Origin: Nipponacmea schrenckii
Lineage: Eukaryota > Mollusca > Gastropoda > Lottiidae
NCBI GenBank assembly: GCA_030562195.1
Contig: CM060200.1
Span: 13,578,001 to 13,642,000 of the forward strand
DNA length: 64,000 nucleotides
Direction: 5' to 3'
In this document: in pieces, positions 36,847 through 48,221 of the stretch
Position numbering within the stretch: position 1 is the first letter of the stretch
Layout: every line of letters starts with the position of its first letter
Translations under genes and position numbers: made by a program
Notes under the pieces: generated by a model
The model's database searches: none
What the model was told of the DNA's origin: nothing
What the model saw: only the letters and a program-made list of their open reading frames with translations

Positions 36847-38213
36847 TCATCTGGGGCTGATTAATTTCTTCATTTTGTCCAAAACAACATTTATATTCTG
36901 TTTATATAATCTATCATTACTAAGATCAACGCATGTATGTCTTAATAATGTTCTTCGGACTTGTAATGGTGCTGTGTCTAAAGGTGTATAGCGTAATAAT
37001 AAAGGAATTATAGGTTTATTAAATGTCTCAGCTAGAGTTAAGTCCTTACTACAATTTTCACTTTGTAAATATTTAGGTGTTATACAAGATAACACTAAAG
37101 ATGATTCTTTCATATTGCGATGTATTTGTCCTTGAAGATTGGCACTACTTGTATCCGTATGACTATTTGATTTACTGGTGCGACTACTTCCTCGACTGTG
37201 TCCTCTAGGAAGGTTCATATCTGTCCAACAAGTGAACCCACTTCTTTCTAACACTTGTTTCATTTCTTCGACCCTTGCATGCATATCCCAATGAAAACTT
37301 ATGTAAACCTTCGGCTGAGTTACAGATGGTGCATTGTAAATTGCTTTTATTCCGTCTAAAATGAACAATTTATCAATGATTAACACAATATACCAATAAA
37401 TTAATAGCTATCTTGAAGAGAAGTAAAGATAGTGATGGTTCAAAAAAAAAATAGAAAGTTTCAAAGAAATTCTCCTATTTGGCTGATTTAACCAATCAGA
37501 TTATTTCTTACAATAAAATGCCATCGTGATACAGTGAAAGCTTTTACTTACTTTCAGCGCTGCTTAAGTATTCTAATGGTTTTAATCCCTCAGCCATTTT
37601 GTTGAGGTACGATTGTTCCAACACAACACCAGGTACTCGCCTCAATGGTTTGATATGGTGTTCTAAAACATCTATACTCTCTGTGTATGGTTTGGTTTCA
37701 AAATTGATAGCTGGACAGTCTCCTTAATAAGCAAAAAAAAAAGTGTTATTTAGCATTGCTTACAGGGATTATAAATTATTATTCAGTTTTAAAAAACAAT
37801 GGGCAAATTAACTTAAGTTTCCTTTTTTAAAAAAAAGAATTCCAATATTCAGACTGAACTTGATAGAAAAAAACCTCAAATAGTAGTATCCACTGAAATT
37901 ACATTATCCCTCAAGGAGTTGCTAGCTCCTTTGATCTATTATCCGGATACTGGCAGTAACTTAAAAGTCATATCTCACCTAGTACAGCCATAGCACTGGC
38001 TCGCATGTTGCTCCAAGTATTATTATACATGGCAGTGACTAGTTTTTTACCCAACCAATCGGCAAATAAGACTTCCTGATACACGAAAGGTGAGTTTGTT
38101 GCTGCTTCTGTCAAAATAACAATTACATGGGACGATGTGGCTATTTGAGGTCCGTTTATTCTTAAAAACTCTTCCTTTGATTTCCCAAGTTTGTGGCTGT
38201 CATGATGGATGAC
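36847..38213 (-). pseudogene. Orphan duplicate of TIR-gene exons 2-4
   Basis: Copies of the last three coding exons at 37979-38213, 37552-37722 and 36847-37355. Lengths match the intact exons exactly (235, 171 and 509 nt) with all frames open. By eye they differ from the intact set at five coding positions, only one of which changes a residue (Leu for Val near the C-terminus). No copy of exon 1 exists upstream of this set within unit 1, so it is an orphan unless exon 1 at 45733-46989 skips its own downstream exons. The acceptor of the middle exon is TTATTAAG here versus TTATACAG in the intact gene, which is a weaker site. Product if used: TIR2 C-terminal half plus TIR3. Dead relic or alternative 3' end are both possible. 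Confidence 0.85.
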
Positions 38214-38259
38214 CTGAAAGAAAGAAAGCATACTGAATTAATTCTTAACAACAGTTCAT

Positions 38260-38480
38260 CTAAAAGGTTAACAACAGTATATTTTAAGGGCGTAACAACA
38301 TTATATCTAAGAGATTAACAACAATCTAAGAGCGTAACAACAGTATATTGAAGAGAGAAACAATAGTCTTTCTGAGAGAGTAACAATATCTAAGTGAGTG
38401 AAAAAAGTATTTCTAAGAATGTAACGACAGTATTTCTAAGAATGTAACGACAGTCCATCAAAGAGCGATTGAAAGCATTT
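38260..38480. repeat. Degenerate repeat in the orphan TIR-gene region
   Basis: Loose repeats of TCTAAGAGNGTAACAACAGT, roughly 25-35 bp apart. The homologous stretch in unit 2 is at about 43425-43650, with different indels. Confidence 0.6.
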
Positions 38481-40096
38481 AAGAAGTTTGAATGTAACTT
38501 ACAATACTTTCATATAAAAAAAGGATAATTCAATTACGAATATCTGTTTTAAATATGACCTTCAGAAAATGGCACATCTGATAGGTATTCATTTTGTCAG
38601 ATTTGCATTTTGATATTTATATGAGGTTTTCTTGACATAGAGTGCTAAATAATGAAATTACAAAAGTAATGCCATGCAGCAAATGAACCCTATCCTTTCC
38701 AGCTCGATATATAACTTATTGAAATCATAATATTGACAATAAATGTAACGGTAATTCAAATGTTATGTATCCTTTCTGAGTCGCTGAAGACATTGTTAAT
38801 GGTCAATTGAATTGAAACTTGTAATAGTTAATTTCATAAAAGCTTGCAAGCTATTCAACCGTTCTTTAGATTTGACTATTGTGATCTAGTTAAAACATGT
38901 TTCAAAAAAAAGTATTATCTTGTTTAAACAGTATGTATTACATACTTATTTGTATTCTTAATAGGCTATAAACCTTTGACATCATTGGTAATTTGTTAGC
39001 ATTTTTTATTATGGAACGTCTGTGAGAAATACTCTTAACAGGACCTTGAAGGCTATATATTTATAAGTTTATGGCATTTAGTGTAAAGATCAAGACCTCG
39101 TATTTTCAGAATGTTTTTTCATTTTCATACAAAAGGGTATCTAATGCCCTTTTAAATGTGTTATGAATAGACTGAGGAACCAAGGTGAAATATAAATTTG
39201 ATGAGATAACTTTTACAACTTGGTTTGTTTTATGAATATAAGGACTATATATTATAAAGATAAAATGTGCATTACGGTCATAAATTAATTCACAAACTAA
39301 ACAATATCATACTTGGATTCTTTGACGAAGATGCCGATTTGACAGACCCAGTTGCAGATACATTACTTATCTAAGTTGAAAGCATACTTTTCTCCTTTGC
39401 ATATTATTAAATGGTTGAGATATTTTGTAAAAATAATCTCAGTGTCCCTGATATGTTAATCTCAGGTTTAAGCTGTCAGATAGTCGATATGTGATCGATA
39501 ATCCATTTCTTATTACGTCCTTAGAAACAGGCTTAATCCCTATTAATATTTAGCCTATCCAGTTATAGAAAAATGCAGGTGAAAATGAGGTCGACGGTAT
39601 ATAGGATTTACACAAAAACACTGTCTAAAACCTTGACTAATATATTAGTCTGTATATTTTGTATATTGATAATATTGATTATATTCTAATAATACTAATG
39701 CAATAAAAGCAAGGGTTTAATCGACACAACTACTGTATGCTATTCATATCACACGCATGAAATTATTAGTTGATATCACTATTGTTCAATTCTGAGGATT
39801 ACATATTGAATGAAACAGCTACTGTAGATGTTTTGAGTGTCAATACAATAATATCATTCACATGATTTATTTTCATTAAAAAAATTAATTTTCTGAGCTT
39901 TAAAGAAGAGTATTTTCAAATACAATATCCAGATTGTACATTATCAGTTGACCTGCAATAATATCAAATCAAAATGGGAAATAGAAAATAACCTATCCCA
40001 TCTGATGTTGGTGATTGAGCGAACTTCAGAACACACTGACCCTATTTGTTAGCCAATTATCAGAATTTGTTCTCCAAGATTCTTACTATTTATCAG

Positions 40097-41095
40097 GTCA
40101 TGCCAGCTATACAAGGTGGTGAAGCAGCCAAAGATTTAAAATCATTATCTGGAGGTGAAAGATCATTCTCTACTGTATGTTTTATATTGGCTTTATGGGA
40201 TGCTATGGAGTCACCATTTAGATGCTTGGATGAGTTTGATGTCTTTATGGTATGGTCGATTTTAATTCTTGATGTTAATTGTTAAAGTCTAAAAACATGA
40301 AGACTGCAGTGGGCTTTTCTGATAATCAGATATACAGATTATTCTTTCAAACTTCAATTGAAATCAACTATAGAGACAACTTATGCCACTGTCCTAGCAA
40401 AATTTATGGAGTAGCTCCGCTTTACCAGTATATGAGGTGCAGAAGAGTAGGACATTAACTTTATTTATATTATTTAGAAATTGAAACAGAGTAAGGTTAA
40501 GCCACTGGCTTGTCAAAATTTTCATCATTGCAAAGTGCATGTCGTAACCTGCCTTCGTTTTTCCTGAAAGTAGGATGTAAAATTCATTTCATTCGATATT
40601 TAGGATATGGTCAATAGAAGAATCAGTATGGATATGATGATGGTTGTAGCTAAAGAACAAACTAGCCGTCAATTTATTTTTTTGACTCCACAAGACATGA
40701 GGTAATGTTTTATCTTGTTGAATCTAATATACTATAGTTTAAAAAATCTTGTCGACGTCAAAGTACCATAACATTCAAATTTTGAGACTTAATACAACTA
40801 TCAGACAGCAAATGCTATTTCTAGAAATAACAAGAGGAAGAGGGGCTGAAAAATTTAACTTAATTTAGCAAATAAATAATAAAAACTGGACTGGAATTTG
40901 TACATTTTGAAGCTCACTTCATCACATTTTGTATAAACTTTATGTTTCTAAGAAATCTTATATAAAATGCAGTGTTAAAATCATTTTCATTTCAGTCAAT
41001 TGAAAATGGGACAAAATTTCCGTATTTTCCGAATGCCCAATCCAGACAGAGGTCAAACAACATTAGAACAAGGAGATAGAACTGAAGATGAATGA
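40097..41095 (+). pseudogene. Orphan duplicate of SMC6 exons 24-26
   Basis: Exon copies at 40097-40249, 40604-40701 and 40996-41095 keep the lengths 153, 98 and 100 nt, the splice sites and the stop. By eye the 351 coding nucleotides match the SMC6 originals without a change, although the introns between them show many substitutions and indels. They encode the ABC signature, Walker B and C-terminus, so they could complete SMC6 if transcription ran past the first terminal exon. There is no upstream exon of their own. They lie between the orphan and intact TIR-gene exons and are antisense to both. Confidence 0.88.
40421..40600 (+). repeat. SINE-like sequence in the orphan SMC6 intron
   Basis: Contains TATGAGGTGCAGAAGAGTAG near the start and AGTAGGATGTAAAATTCATT near the end, both related to the ATTTCATTTC family. 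The second part lies just before the acceptor of orphan exon 25. Unit 1 keeps only part of it. Confidence 0.4.
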
Positions 41096-42051
41096 AAGGA
41101 TTCATATCCAAATTTTGACAAGTTGTAAAATTGGATCACCTGAATAGACTTGCTAAAAAAAATACTTGCCCCCCAAATGCTTGAATGATGCCAACTTAAC
41201 TTGTGTATTTTAATTTGTTCATATGTAGTGTTTCAGTTTCCATAAAATTTCTTGGCTTACTGTAAGACATGTATGCAAAATTTAGGAAACTGGTATTTCC
41301 ATCAATAATCCTTTGTTAAAGTATAGTCATATGTATCCTTAGTTTTTATTGCAATTTATATCTTTTATGTTTTTGTTAATGTTTTAAGTTCAAGTTCTGT
41401 GCTAAGTGATGGTGAAGGAATGATGGGGCTATAGTTAGTAGAAAAGAGTACCTTTTTTGTTCCAATATCAAAATAAATCCACATATAAATCATTTGCAAG
41501 GGAACTTGAAAGGAAATAGAGTTGTTGTGGAATTGTTAAAATAAATATTACCTCACCTCTTAGAATTGAAAATTTGAGTCTCAAACTTGGCCAGTTTTTA
41601 TGGATAATTACCTGGTGTTATAGATTTTTCATCATTATAAAGGCATATTCTATAGGTAATCTCACTAAAGGTATACATAGTTACCATTATTATAGACTTT
41701 AGATTTTACTAGTAGAAGAAAGTAAACGTTATATTTTACAATTTTGTAATCAGTTTCTATTTAAACATTAAAACATGATAATTCAACTGACTTGATTTTA
41801 ACTTTAATTGATGCACTCAAGTCTGCTCCAACTTGTTTGAGTTGTTGGGTCATAAATCCTAGGGGTAGAATTTTAACCCTTAATTTACATAGGGCATTAC
41901 TGCTGGTGGAAAACAACATACATGTAAACTGGACAAACATGAAAGCAAGAAAACATGGCCGAAACATATAATTTATTTAGCTGTAATATCACATCATTAT
42001 TGGCAGTCAATCATAATCATTTTTATCTTATGAAATTTGTCAGTGCATTGC

Positions 42052-45000
42052 TCATCTGGGGCTGATTAATTTCTTCATTTTGTCCAAAACAACATTTATA
42101 TTCTGTTTATATAATCTATCATTACTAACATCAACGCATGTATGTCTTAATAATGTTCTTCGGACTTGCAATGGTGCTGTGTCTAAAGGTGTATAGCGTA
42201 ATAATAAAGGAATTATAGGTTTATTAAATGTCTCGGCTAGAGTTAAGTCCTTACTACAATTTTCACTTTGTAAATATTTAGGTGTTATACAAGATAACAC
42301 TAAAGATGATTCTTTCATATTGCGATGTATTTGTCCTTGAAGATTGGCACTACTTGTATCCGTATGACTATTTGATTTACTGGTGCGACTACTTCCTCGA
42401 CTGTGTCCTCTAGGAAGGTTCATATCTGTCCAACAAGTGAACCCACTTCTTTCTAACACTTGTTTCATTTCTTCGACCCTTGCATGCATATCCCAATGAA
42501 AACTTATGTAAACCTTCGGCTGAGTTACAGATGGTGCATTGTAAATTGCTTTTATTCCGTCTAAAATGAACAATTTATCAATGATTAACACAATATACCA
42601 ATAAATTAATAGCTATCTTGAAGAGAAGTAAAGATAGTGATGGTTCAAAAAAAAATTTAGAAAGTTTCAAAGAAATTCTCCTATATGTTTGATATAAATG
42701 CCATCGTGATACAGTGTTAGCTTTTACTTACTTTCAGCGCTGCTTAAGTATTCTAATGGTTTTAATCCCTCAGCCATTTTGTTGAGGTACGATTGTTCCA
42801 ACACAACACCAGGTACTCGCCTCAATGGTTTAATATGGTGTTCTAAAACATCTATACTCTCTGTGTATGGTTTGGTTTCAAAATTGATAGCTGGGCAGTC
42901 TCCTGTATAAGCAAAAAAAAAATGTTATTTAGTATTGCTTACAGGGATTATAAATTATTATTCAGTTTTAAAAAACAATGGGCAAATTAACTTAAGTTTC
43001 CTTTTGAAAAAAAAAGAATTCGAATATTCAGACTGATCTTGATAGAAAAAAACCTAAAATAGTAGTATCCACTGAAATTACATTATCTCTCAAGGAGTTG
43101 CTAGCTCCTTTGATCTATTATCTGGATACTGGCAGTAACTTAAAAGTCATATCTCACCTAGTACAGCCATAGCACTGGCTCGCATGTTGCTCCAAGTATT
43201 ATTATACATGGCAGTGACTAGTTTTTTACCCAACCAATCGGCAAATAAGACTTCCTGATACACGAAAGGTGAGTTTGTTGCTGCTTCTGTCAAAATAACA
43301 ATTACATGGGACGATGTGGCTATTTGAGGTCCGTTTATTCTTAAAAACTCTTCCTTTGATTTCCCAAGTTTGTGGCTGTCATGATGGATGACCTGAAAGA
43401 AAGAAAGCATACTGAATTAATTCTTAACAACAGTTCATCTAAAAGGTTAACAACCGTATATTTTAAGGGCGTAACAGCATTATATATAAGAGATTAAGAA
43501 CAATCTAAGAGCGTAACAACAGAACATGTATATTGAAGAGAGAAACAACAGTCTTTCTGAGAGTGTAACAATATCTAAATAAGTGAAAAAAGTCTTTCCA
43601 AGAGCGTAACAACAGTATTTCTAAGAATGTAACGACAGTCCATCTAAGAGCGATTGAAAGCATTTAAGAAGTTTGAACGTAATATACAATACTTTCATAT
43701 AAAAAAAGGATAATTCAATTACGAATATCTGTTTAAAATATGACCTTCAGAAAATGGCACATCTGATAGGTATTCATTTTGTCAGATTTGCATTTTGATA
43801 TTAATATGAGGTTTTCTTGACATAGAGTGCTAAATAATGAAATTACAAAAGTTATGCCATGCAGCAAATGAACCATATCCTTTCCAGCTCGATATATAAC
43901 TTATTGAAATCATAATATTGACAATAAATGTAACGGTAATTCAAATGTTATGTATCCTTTCTGAGTCGCTGAAGACATTGTTAATGGTCAATTGAATTGA
44001 AACTTGTAATAGTTCATTTCATAAAAGCTTGCAAGCTATTCAACCGTTCTTTAGATTTGACTATTGTGATCTAGTTAAAACATGTTTCAAAAAAAGTATT
44101 ATCTTGTTTAAACAGTATGTATTACATACTTATTTGTATTCTTAATAGGCTATAAACCTTTGACATCATTGGTAATTTGTTAGCATTTTTTATTAAGGAA
44201 CGTCTGTGAGAAATACTCTTAACAGGACCTTGAAGGCTATATATTTATAAGTTTGTGGAATTTAGTGTAAAGATCAAGACCTCGTATTTTCAGAATGTTT
44301 TTTCATACAAAAGGGTATCTAATGCCCTTTTAAATGTGTTATGAATAGACTAAGGAACCAAGGTGAAATATAAATTTGATGAGATAACTTTTACAACTTG
44401 GTTTGTTTTATGAATATTAGGACCATATATTATAAAGATAAAATGTGCATTACGGTCATAAATTAATTCACAAACTAAACAATATCATACTTGGATTCTT
44501 TGACGAAGATGCCGATTTGACAGACCCAGTTGCAGATACATTACTTATCTAAGTTGAAAGCATACAATTTTCTCCTTTGCATATTATTAAATGGTTGAGA
44601 TATTTTGTAAAAATAATCTCAGTGTCCCTGATATGTTAATCTCAGGTTTAAGCTGTCAGATAGTCGATATGTGATCGATAATCCATTTCTTATTACGTCC
44701 TTAGAAACAGGCTTAATCCCTATTAATATTTAGCCTATCCAGTTATAGAAAAATGCAGGTGAAAATGAGGTCGACGGTATATAGGATTTACACAAAAACA
44801 CCTGTCTAAAACCTTGACTAATATATTAGTCTGTATATTTTGTATATTGATAATATTGATTATATTCTAATAATACTAATGCAATAAAAGCAAGGGTTTA
44901 ATCGACACAACTACTGTATGCTATTCATATCACACAATCGAGATTAGCCCGTATGATAATTTCACATTCTTTTAAAGATATAACTTTCGTCTTATGCCTT

Positions 45001-46989
45001 TTAAGAACAAAAAGGCCCGAGATTGCTTTATCAAAGCAAAATTTAAGTTAAAAGCAGATCCACTCGTAGGTCATTATCTAATTTCTTTCTCGATATGGAT
45101 TTTATGTCTCGGTCAATATAGATCTAATATTCTCATAATTATAAATCTATAGGTTGATATATATCTAGAATGTCTTGGTCAATATAGATCTAATATCTTG
45201 GTTTATACATATCTAGTATCTTGGTCAATATAGATCTAATATCTTGGTTTATACATATCTAGTATCTTGGTCAATATAGATCTAATGTCTTGATCAAGAC
45301 ATATCTAATATCTTGGTTGAGAACAATAACTCTACTGTCTTGGTCAATGCAAATCTAATATCTTGGTTTATATAACTCTAATGTCTTTGTCTAAACAGAT
45401 CTAATATCTTGGTTGATATATCTCTAATGTCTTGGTCAATATAGATCCAATATCTTGATCGGTATAGATCGAATATCTTGGTTGGTTGATATAGATCTAT
45501 TATCCTGGTTAATATGGATATACTGTAATGGTAAATATATATCTAATGTCTTGGTACGTATAGATCTCGTGTGTCAAAAATCTGTTTAATATACCTCTGA
45601 AATCATGGTATATATATAATGTCTTCGTAAATACAGAACTTGTGTCTTGGAAAGTACCAATCTTCAATCTTGGTGGGTAAAAATTTATTATCTTGGTTTA
45701 CCTCACCTCACCGATAATTTTCGAGATCTTACCTGCAAACCTTTTCTTCTCAAATCCGATTTCATATTCTGTATTAACCTCACATCAGAGGGATCGTAAA
45801 TAAGATACACCACATCAGACTTAGTTCTCTGTGCCCGGGCCCTTAGGTGCCAATTATCAGGCTGTTTGTGTTCTTTGTCTAACGTTAACAATATCTGTTG
45901 CATGATTTTCTTTCGAACAATTCTGCTATCAATACCCAGATATTTTACCATGTCATAATCAGTCAAGGACATAAGTAAGAATCCATCAATCATGTTTTCT
46001 GCTAAACTTTGTAAATAGAACTCTTTGATTCCCAGGTTAAACAACCATTCCTGTAAATCACTCACAGTCCATTGACATATCTTTTTATTGAGATATTCCC
46101 CAGTAAATTCTGTGTCTATGCGATAGTTTGGATTAGAGCTCGAATTCAGCGATCCAAATTTTTCTAATTCTTCCATAATTTCACCTATCACTATGGACGT
46201 TTTCTCTGCTACACTTTTTTTTATATGAAGCTTCGTCAACTCTACTGGTCTTTTCATCAAAGGAGCAAATTGTTTTAGAACTTCCTTATTTTCTATTGGT
46301 GTAAACATTATAGGAAACAGTTTGACACAGTTCGGTTCTTGTTTCAGTCTTTCCAGTAACGTTTTGCCTTCGTACACCGAAACAGGACATGTAAAATAAC
46401 TTTCCGACAACACTAATATTACTGCACGACATTTCTCAATGGCCTCCATTCTTAGTGAAAACCACGATGGGCTATCGGTATTCTGTTCATCTTTATCAAA
46501 CCAAATATCATCAGCCAAATTATTCTCTTTCAACTGTCGAACGATTTCTGAGACAAACTTCCTTTCGATGTAGCTAGCATCTGGAGAATAAGACATGAAT
46601 ATCGTTTTCTTCGGCTTCTTTTGTCTGGACTTGGTACTTCTGGATTCATCACGACGAGATTGTTCCTTAGATTGTTCCGGGTATTTGAAATGGTCTGGGT
46701 TTGATTTTATATTTGATACGGAATCATAATGATGTATTTCTACCTTTTCCTGTTCAGTTTGAATTTCACTAACATCATTATCATCTCCACGCTCCTCACT
46801 CATTTCTACAGCTGTTGGTATCGTAACATCTGGCTTCCCTGGTGCAACAGAAGCTGGTTCTGCTGTATCCTCAAGAGCTTCCGCTTTAGCATCTTCTGCT
46901 TCTTTTCCTGCCTGCTCCGTTTGATCATTTGGTATCTCATTCGATTGCTTTGATTCCTCGTTCGAACTTTGAACATTTTGTGTGTCCAT
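42052..46989 (-). CDS. TIR-SAM-TIR-TIR domain protein
   Basis: Four exons on minus: 45733-46989 (419 codons), 43158-43392, 42732-42902 and 42052-42560. Total 2172 nt, 723 aa. Residues 1-125 are charged and disordered. TIR1 (~127-245) starts KKTIFMSYSPDASYIERKF and contains CRAVILVLSESYFTCP. SAM (~304-372) has WTVSDLQEWLFNLGI and YLGIDSRIVRKKI. TIR2 (~388-497) spans the exon 1/2 junction and includes ATSSHVIVILTEAATNSPFV then YQEVLFADWLGKK. TIR3 (~568-715) has KVYISFHWDMHARVEEMK and NCSKDLTLAETFNKPIIPL. No membrane segment or signal peptide is apparent, so it is likely cytosolic. SAM domains oligomerise and some TIR domains cleave NAD+ (SARM1). At the SARM1 catalytic Glu position I place Glu in TIR2 but Asp in TIR3. 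Innate-immune or cell-death signalling is inferred. Exons 2-4 are duplicated at 36847-38213. Confidence 0.9.
43425..43650. repeat. Degenerate repeat in TIR-gene intron 1
   Basis: Counterpart of 38260-38480: irregular repeats of AAGAGCGTAACAACAGT-type words. Indels differ from unit 1, showing drift since duplication. Confidence 0.55.
45080..45700. repeat. ~23-bp tandem repeat in TIR-gene intron 1
   Basis: About twenty-five imperfect units of 20-25 bp alternating between ATATAGATCTAATATCTTGG and ATCTAATGTCTTGGTCAATA, often as ~46-bp dimers. It lies directly downstream of the exon 1 donor and just outside the duplicated unit. Confidence 0.8.
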
Positions 46990-47818
46990 TTTCTCTTTCC
47001 TTGTTGACGTTGCACTCGATAGTTTTTTTTATAATGCAAGTCAACTGAAGGTATTTTTTTTCCGTTACACAGTGTTTACTCTCCAGTGTTATATTTTTAA
47101 TCTGCTATATGTAAGATAATAATAAGCCATATGATATCCCCAACTTGCTTAGATACCAAACATTACATACTAATAATATCGTGTATCCAGACACAACACA
47201 ACAATTAGTAGCCATTTCAATCAACAATTGCCTCTTGTAATGGGTGTCACGTGAACAATCATATTGTTATATACTGTAGAGGTGATTTGTAAACAACAAT
47301 AATATCCTATATCCGATTAATAGACTCGAGTATTGTTGGACTATATTGGATTTATTAAGATTTCTGTAAAGATAGTGTGATAATCACTTCATTACCTAAT
47401 AATCAATCACGAATTTCTATTTCAAATTACAAAATCACTAACAGTTATTTATACTAACTGTTTTAAGGATTTTAGATTATAGTATAGCATAACATTACCA
47501 CTCATGGATCTAAAGTGGTGTATGCTAGTCAAATTCATCTGTGCACTGCATTTAATTTCAGAAGCGGGGTAGCAGAGAATTGAGAAATCAAAATGTTGTA
47601 TTGTCTGTGCCCTATTTACACTAGAGTCACAAAACCCCAAATGAAGAAATGAACTATGAACACAGTGACGGGCTACATAGTTTTACCCCCCAGAAATGTA
47701 GTAAGACGTATTATCCCGGCTCCCTTTTTTTAAATGCATGTTCAATAAAGGTGTCATCCAATGAAATATTACATTAGCTTACGTTGAATGAAATAACGTT
47801 TGATTTGTTAATATTTAT
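46990..47818. other. Upstream region of the TIR gene
   Basis: AT-rich. The 5' UTR and promoter of the TIR gene should be here. I see no clear TATA box and no other gene. Confidence 0.4.
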
Positions 47819-48199
47819 TCACGCTCCTTGAAGACAAGGGAATGCTAATGCATGGGTACCATTTTCGTCTAAACTGGCATTGATAGTCATGACTACAACA
47901 ACTACAAACATTACAGTTACTACAATTACCATTACTGCTGTTACTACCACCATTACAACAAATACCATACATGCCATTACAGTTAACTTTATAACGATTA
48001 CGAATATGACCATTATTACTGTTATCAAAATAAGCGTGGCTGCTACTGTCAGTAGGGTTGTAACAAATACAAAACTGATTACCACTACTAGAGCCAGAAT
48101 AGAAATCCATGCCAATATTGCTAATGACACCAAGCCCAGAAATAAACCAAAAGTAAGCATCATCTTCGACACCATCATTGCTGCTGTAGTTGATCCCAT
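47819..48199 (-). CDS. Possible small hydrophobic membrane protein
   Basis: A 126-codon open frame on minus encodes several consecutive hydrophobic stretches (for example TFGLFLGLVSLAILAWI and VFVVMVVVTAVMVIVVTV) and ends with a short polar tail. It would cross the membrane three or four times. Against it: a second minus frame (47808-48221) is also open with Asn/Ser/Cys-rich composition, a plus frame is Thr/Ile-rich and open, and the DNA is biased towards GTA/ATG/GTT-type triplets. That pattern is what low-complexity DNA produces. Codon use in the hydrophobic frame is varied, which argues mildly for coding. No family recognised. Confidence 0.3.
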   Translation of the reverse strand: MGSTTAAMMVSKMMLTFGLFLGLVSLAILAWISILALVVVISFVFVTTLLTVAATLILITVIMVIFVIVIKLTVMACMVFVVMVVVTAVMVIVVTVMFVVVVVMTINASLDENGTHALAFPCLQGA

Positions 48200-48221
48200 T
48201 TTTAAACTGTGATTTCGCCAA

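Larger units (their letters stand above)
31261..39754. repeat. Tandem segmental duplication, unit 1 (SMC6 and TIR-gene 3' ends)
   Basis: This stretch corresponds, element by element, to 39755-44935. Unit 1 starts in SMC6 intron 23 (ACATGAAATTATTAG) and ends at ATTCATATCACAC. Unit 2 begins directly after it with CATGAAATTATTAG and ends with the same ATTCATATCACAC. Unit 1 is longer mainly because it holds the 3.39-kb transposon at 32158-35544. It carries SMC6 exons 24-26 on plus and a copy of TIR-gene exons 2-4 on minus. Confidence 0.93.
39755..44935. repeat. Tandem segmental duplication, unit 2
   Basis: Second copy of the unit described at 31261-39754, in the same orientation. It lacks the 3.39-kb transposon. 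It has about 115 bp near 40330-40445 that unit 1 lacks. It carries orphan SMC6 exons and the functional exons 2-4 of the TIR gene. Confidence 0.93.

Noticed and set aside
36847..38213. Treating the orphan TIR exons as an independent gene
   Set aside because: They begin in the middle of a TIR domain at an acceptor site and no start exon exists between them and the orphan SMC6 exons.
42052..46989. Toll-like receptor or SARM1 orthologue
   Set aside because: No leucine-rich repeats, signal peptide or membrane helix for a TLR. The order TIR-SAM-TIR-TIR lacks the ARM region and tandem SAM of SARM1.
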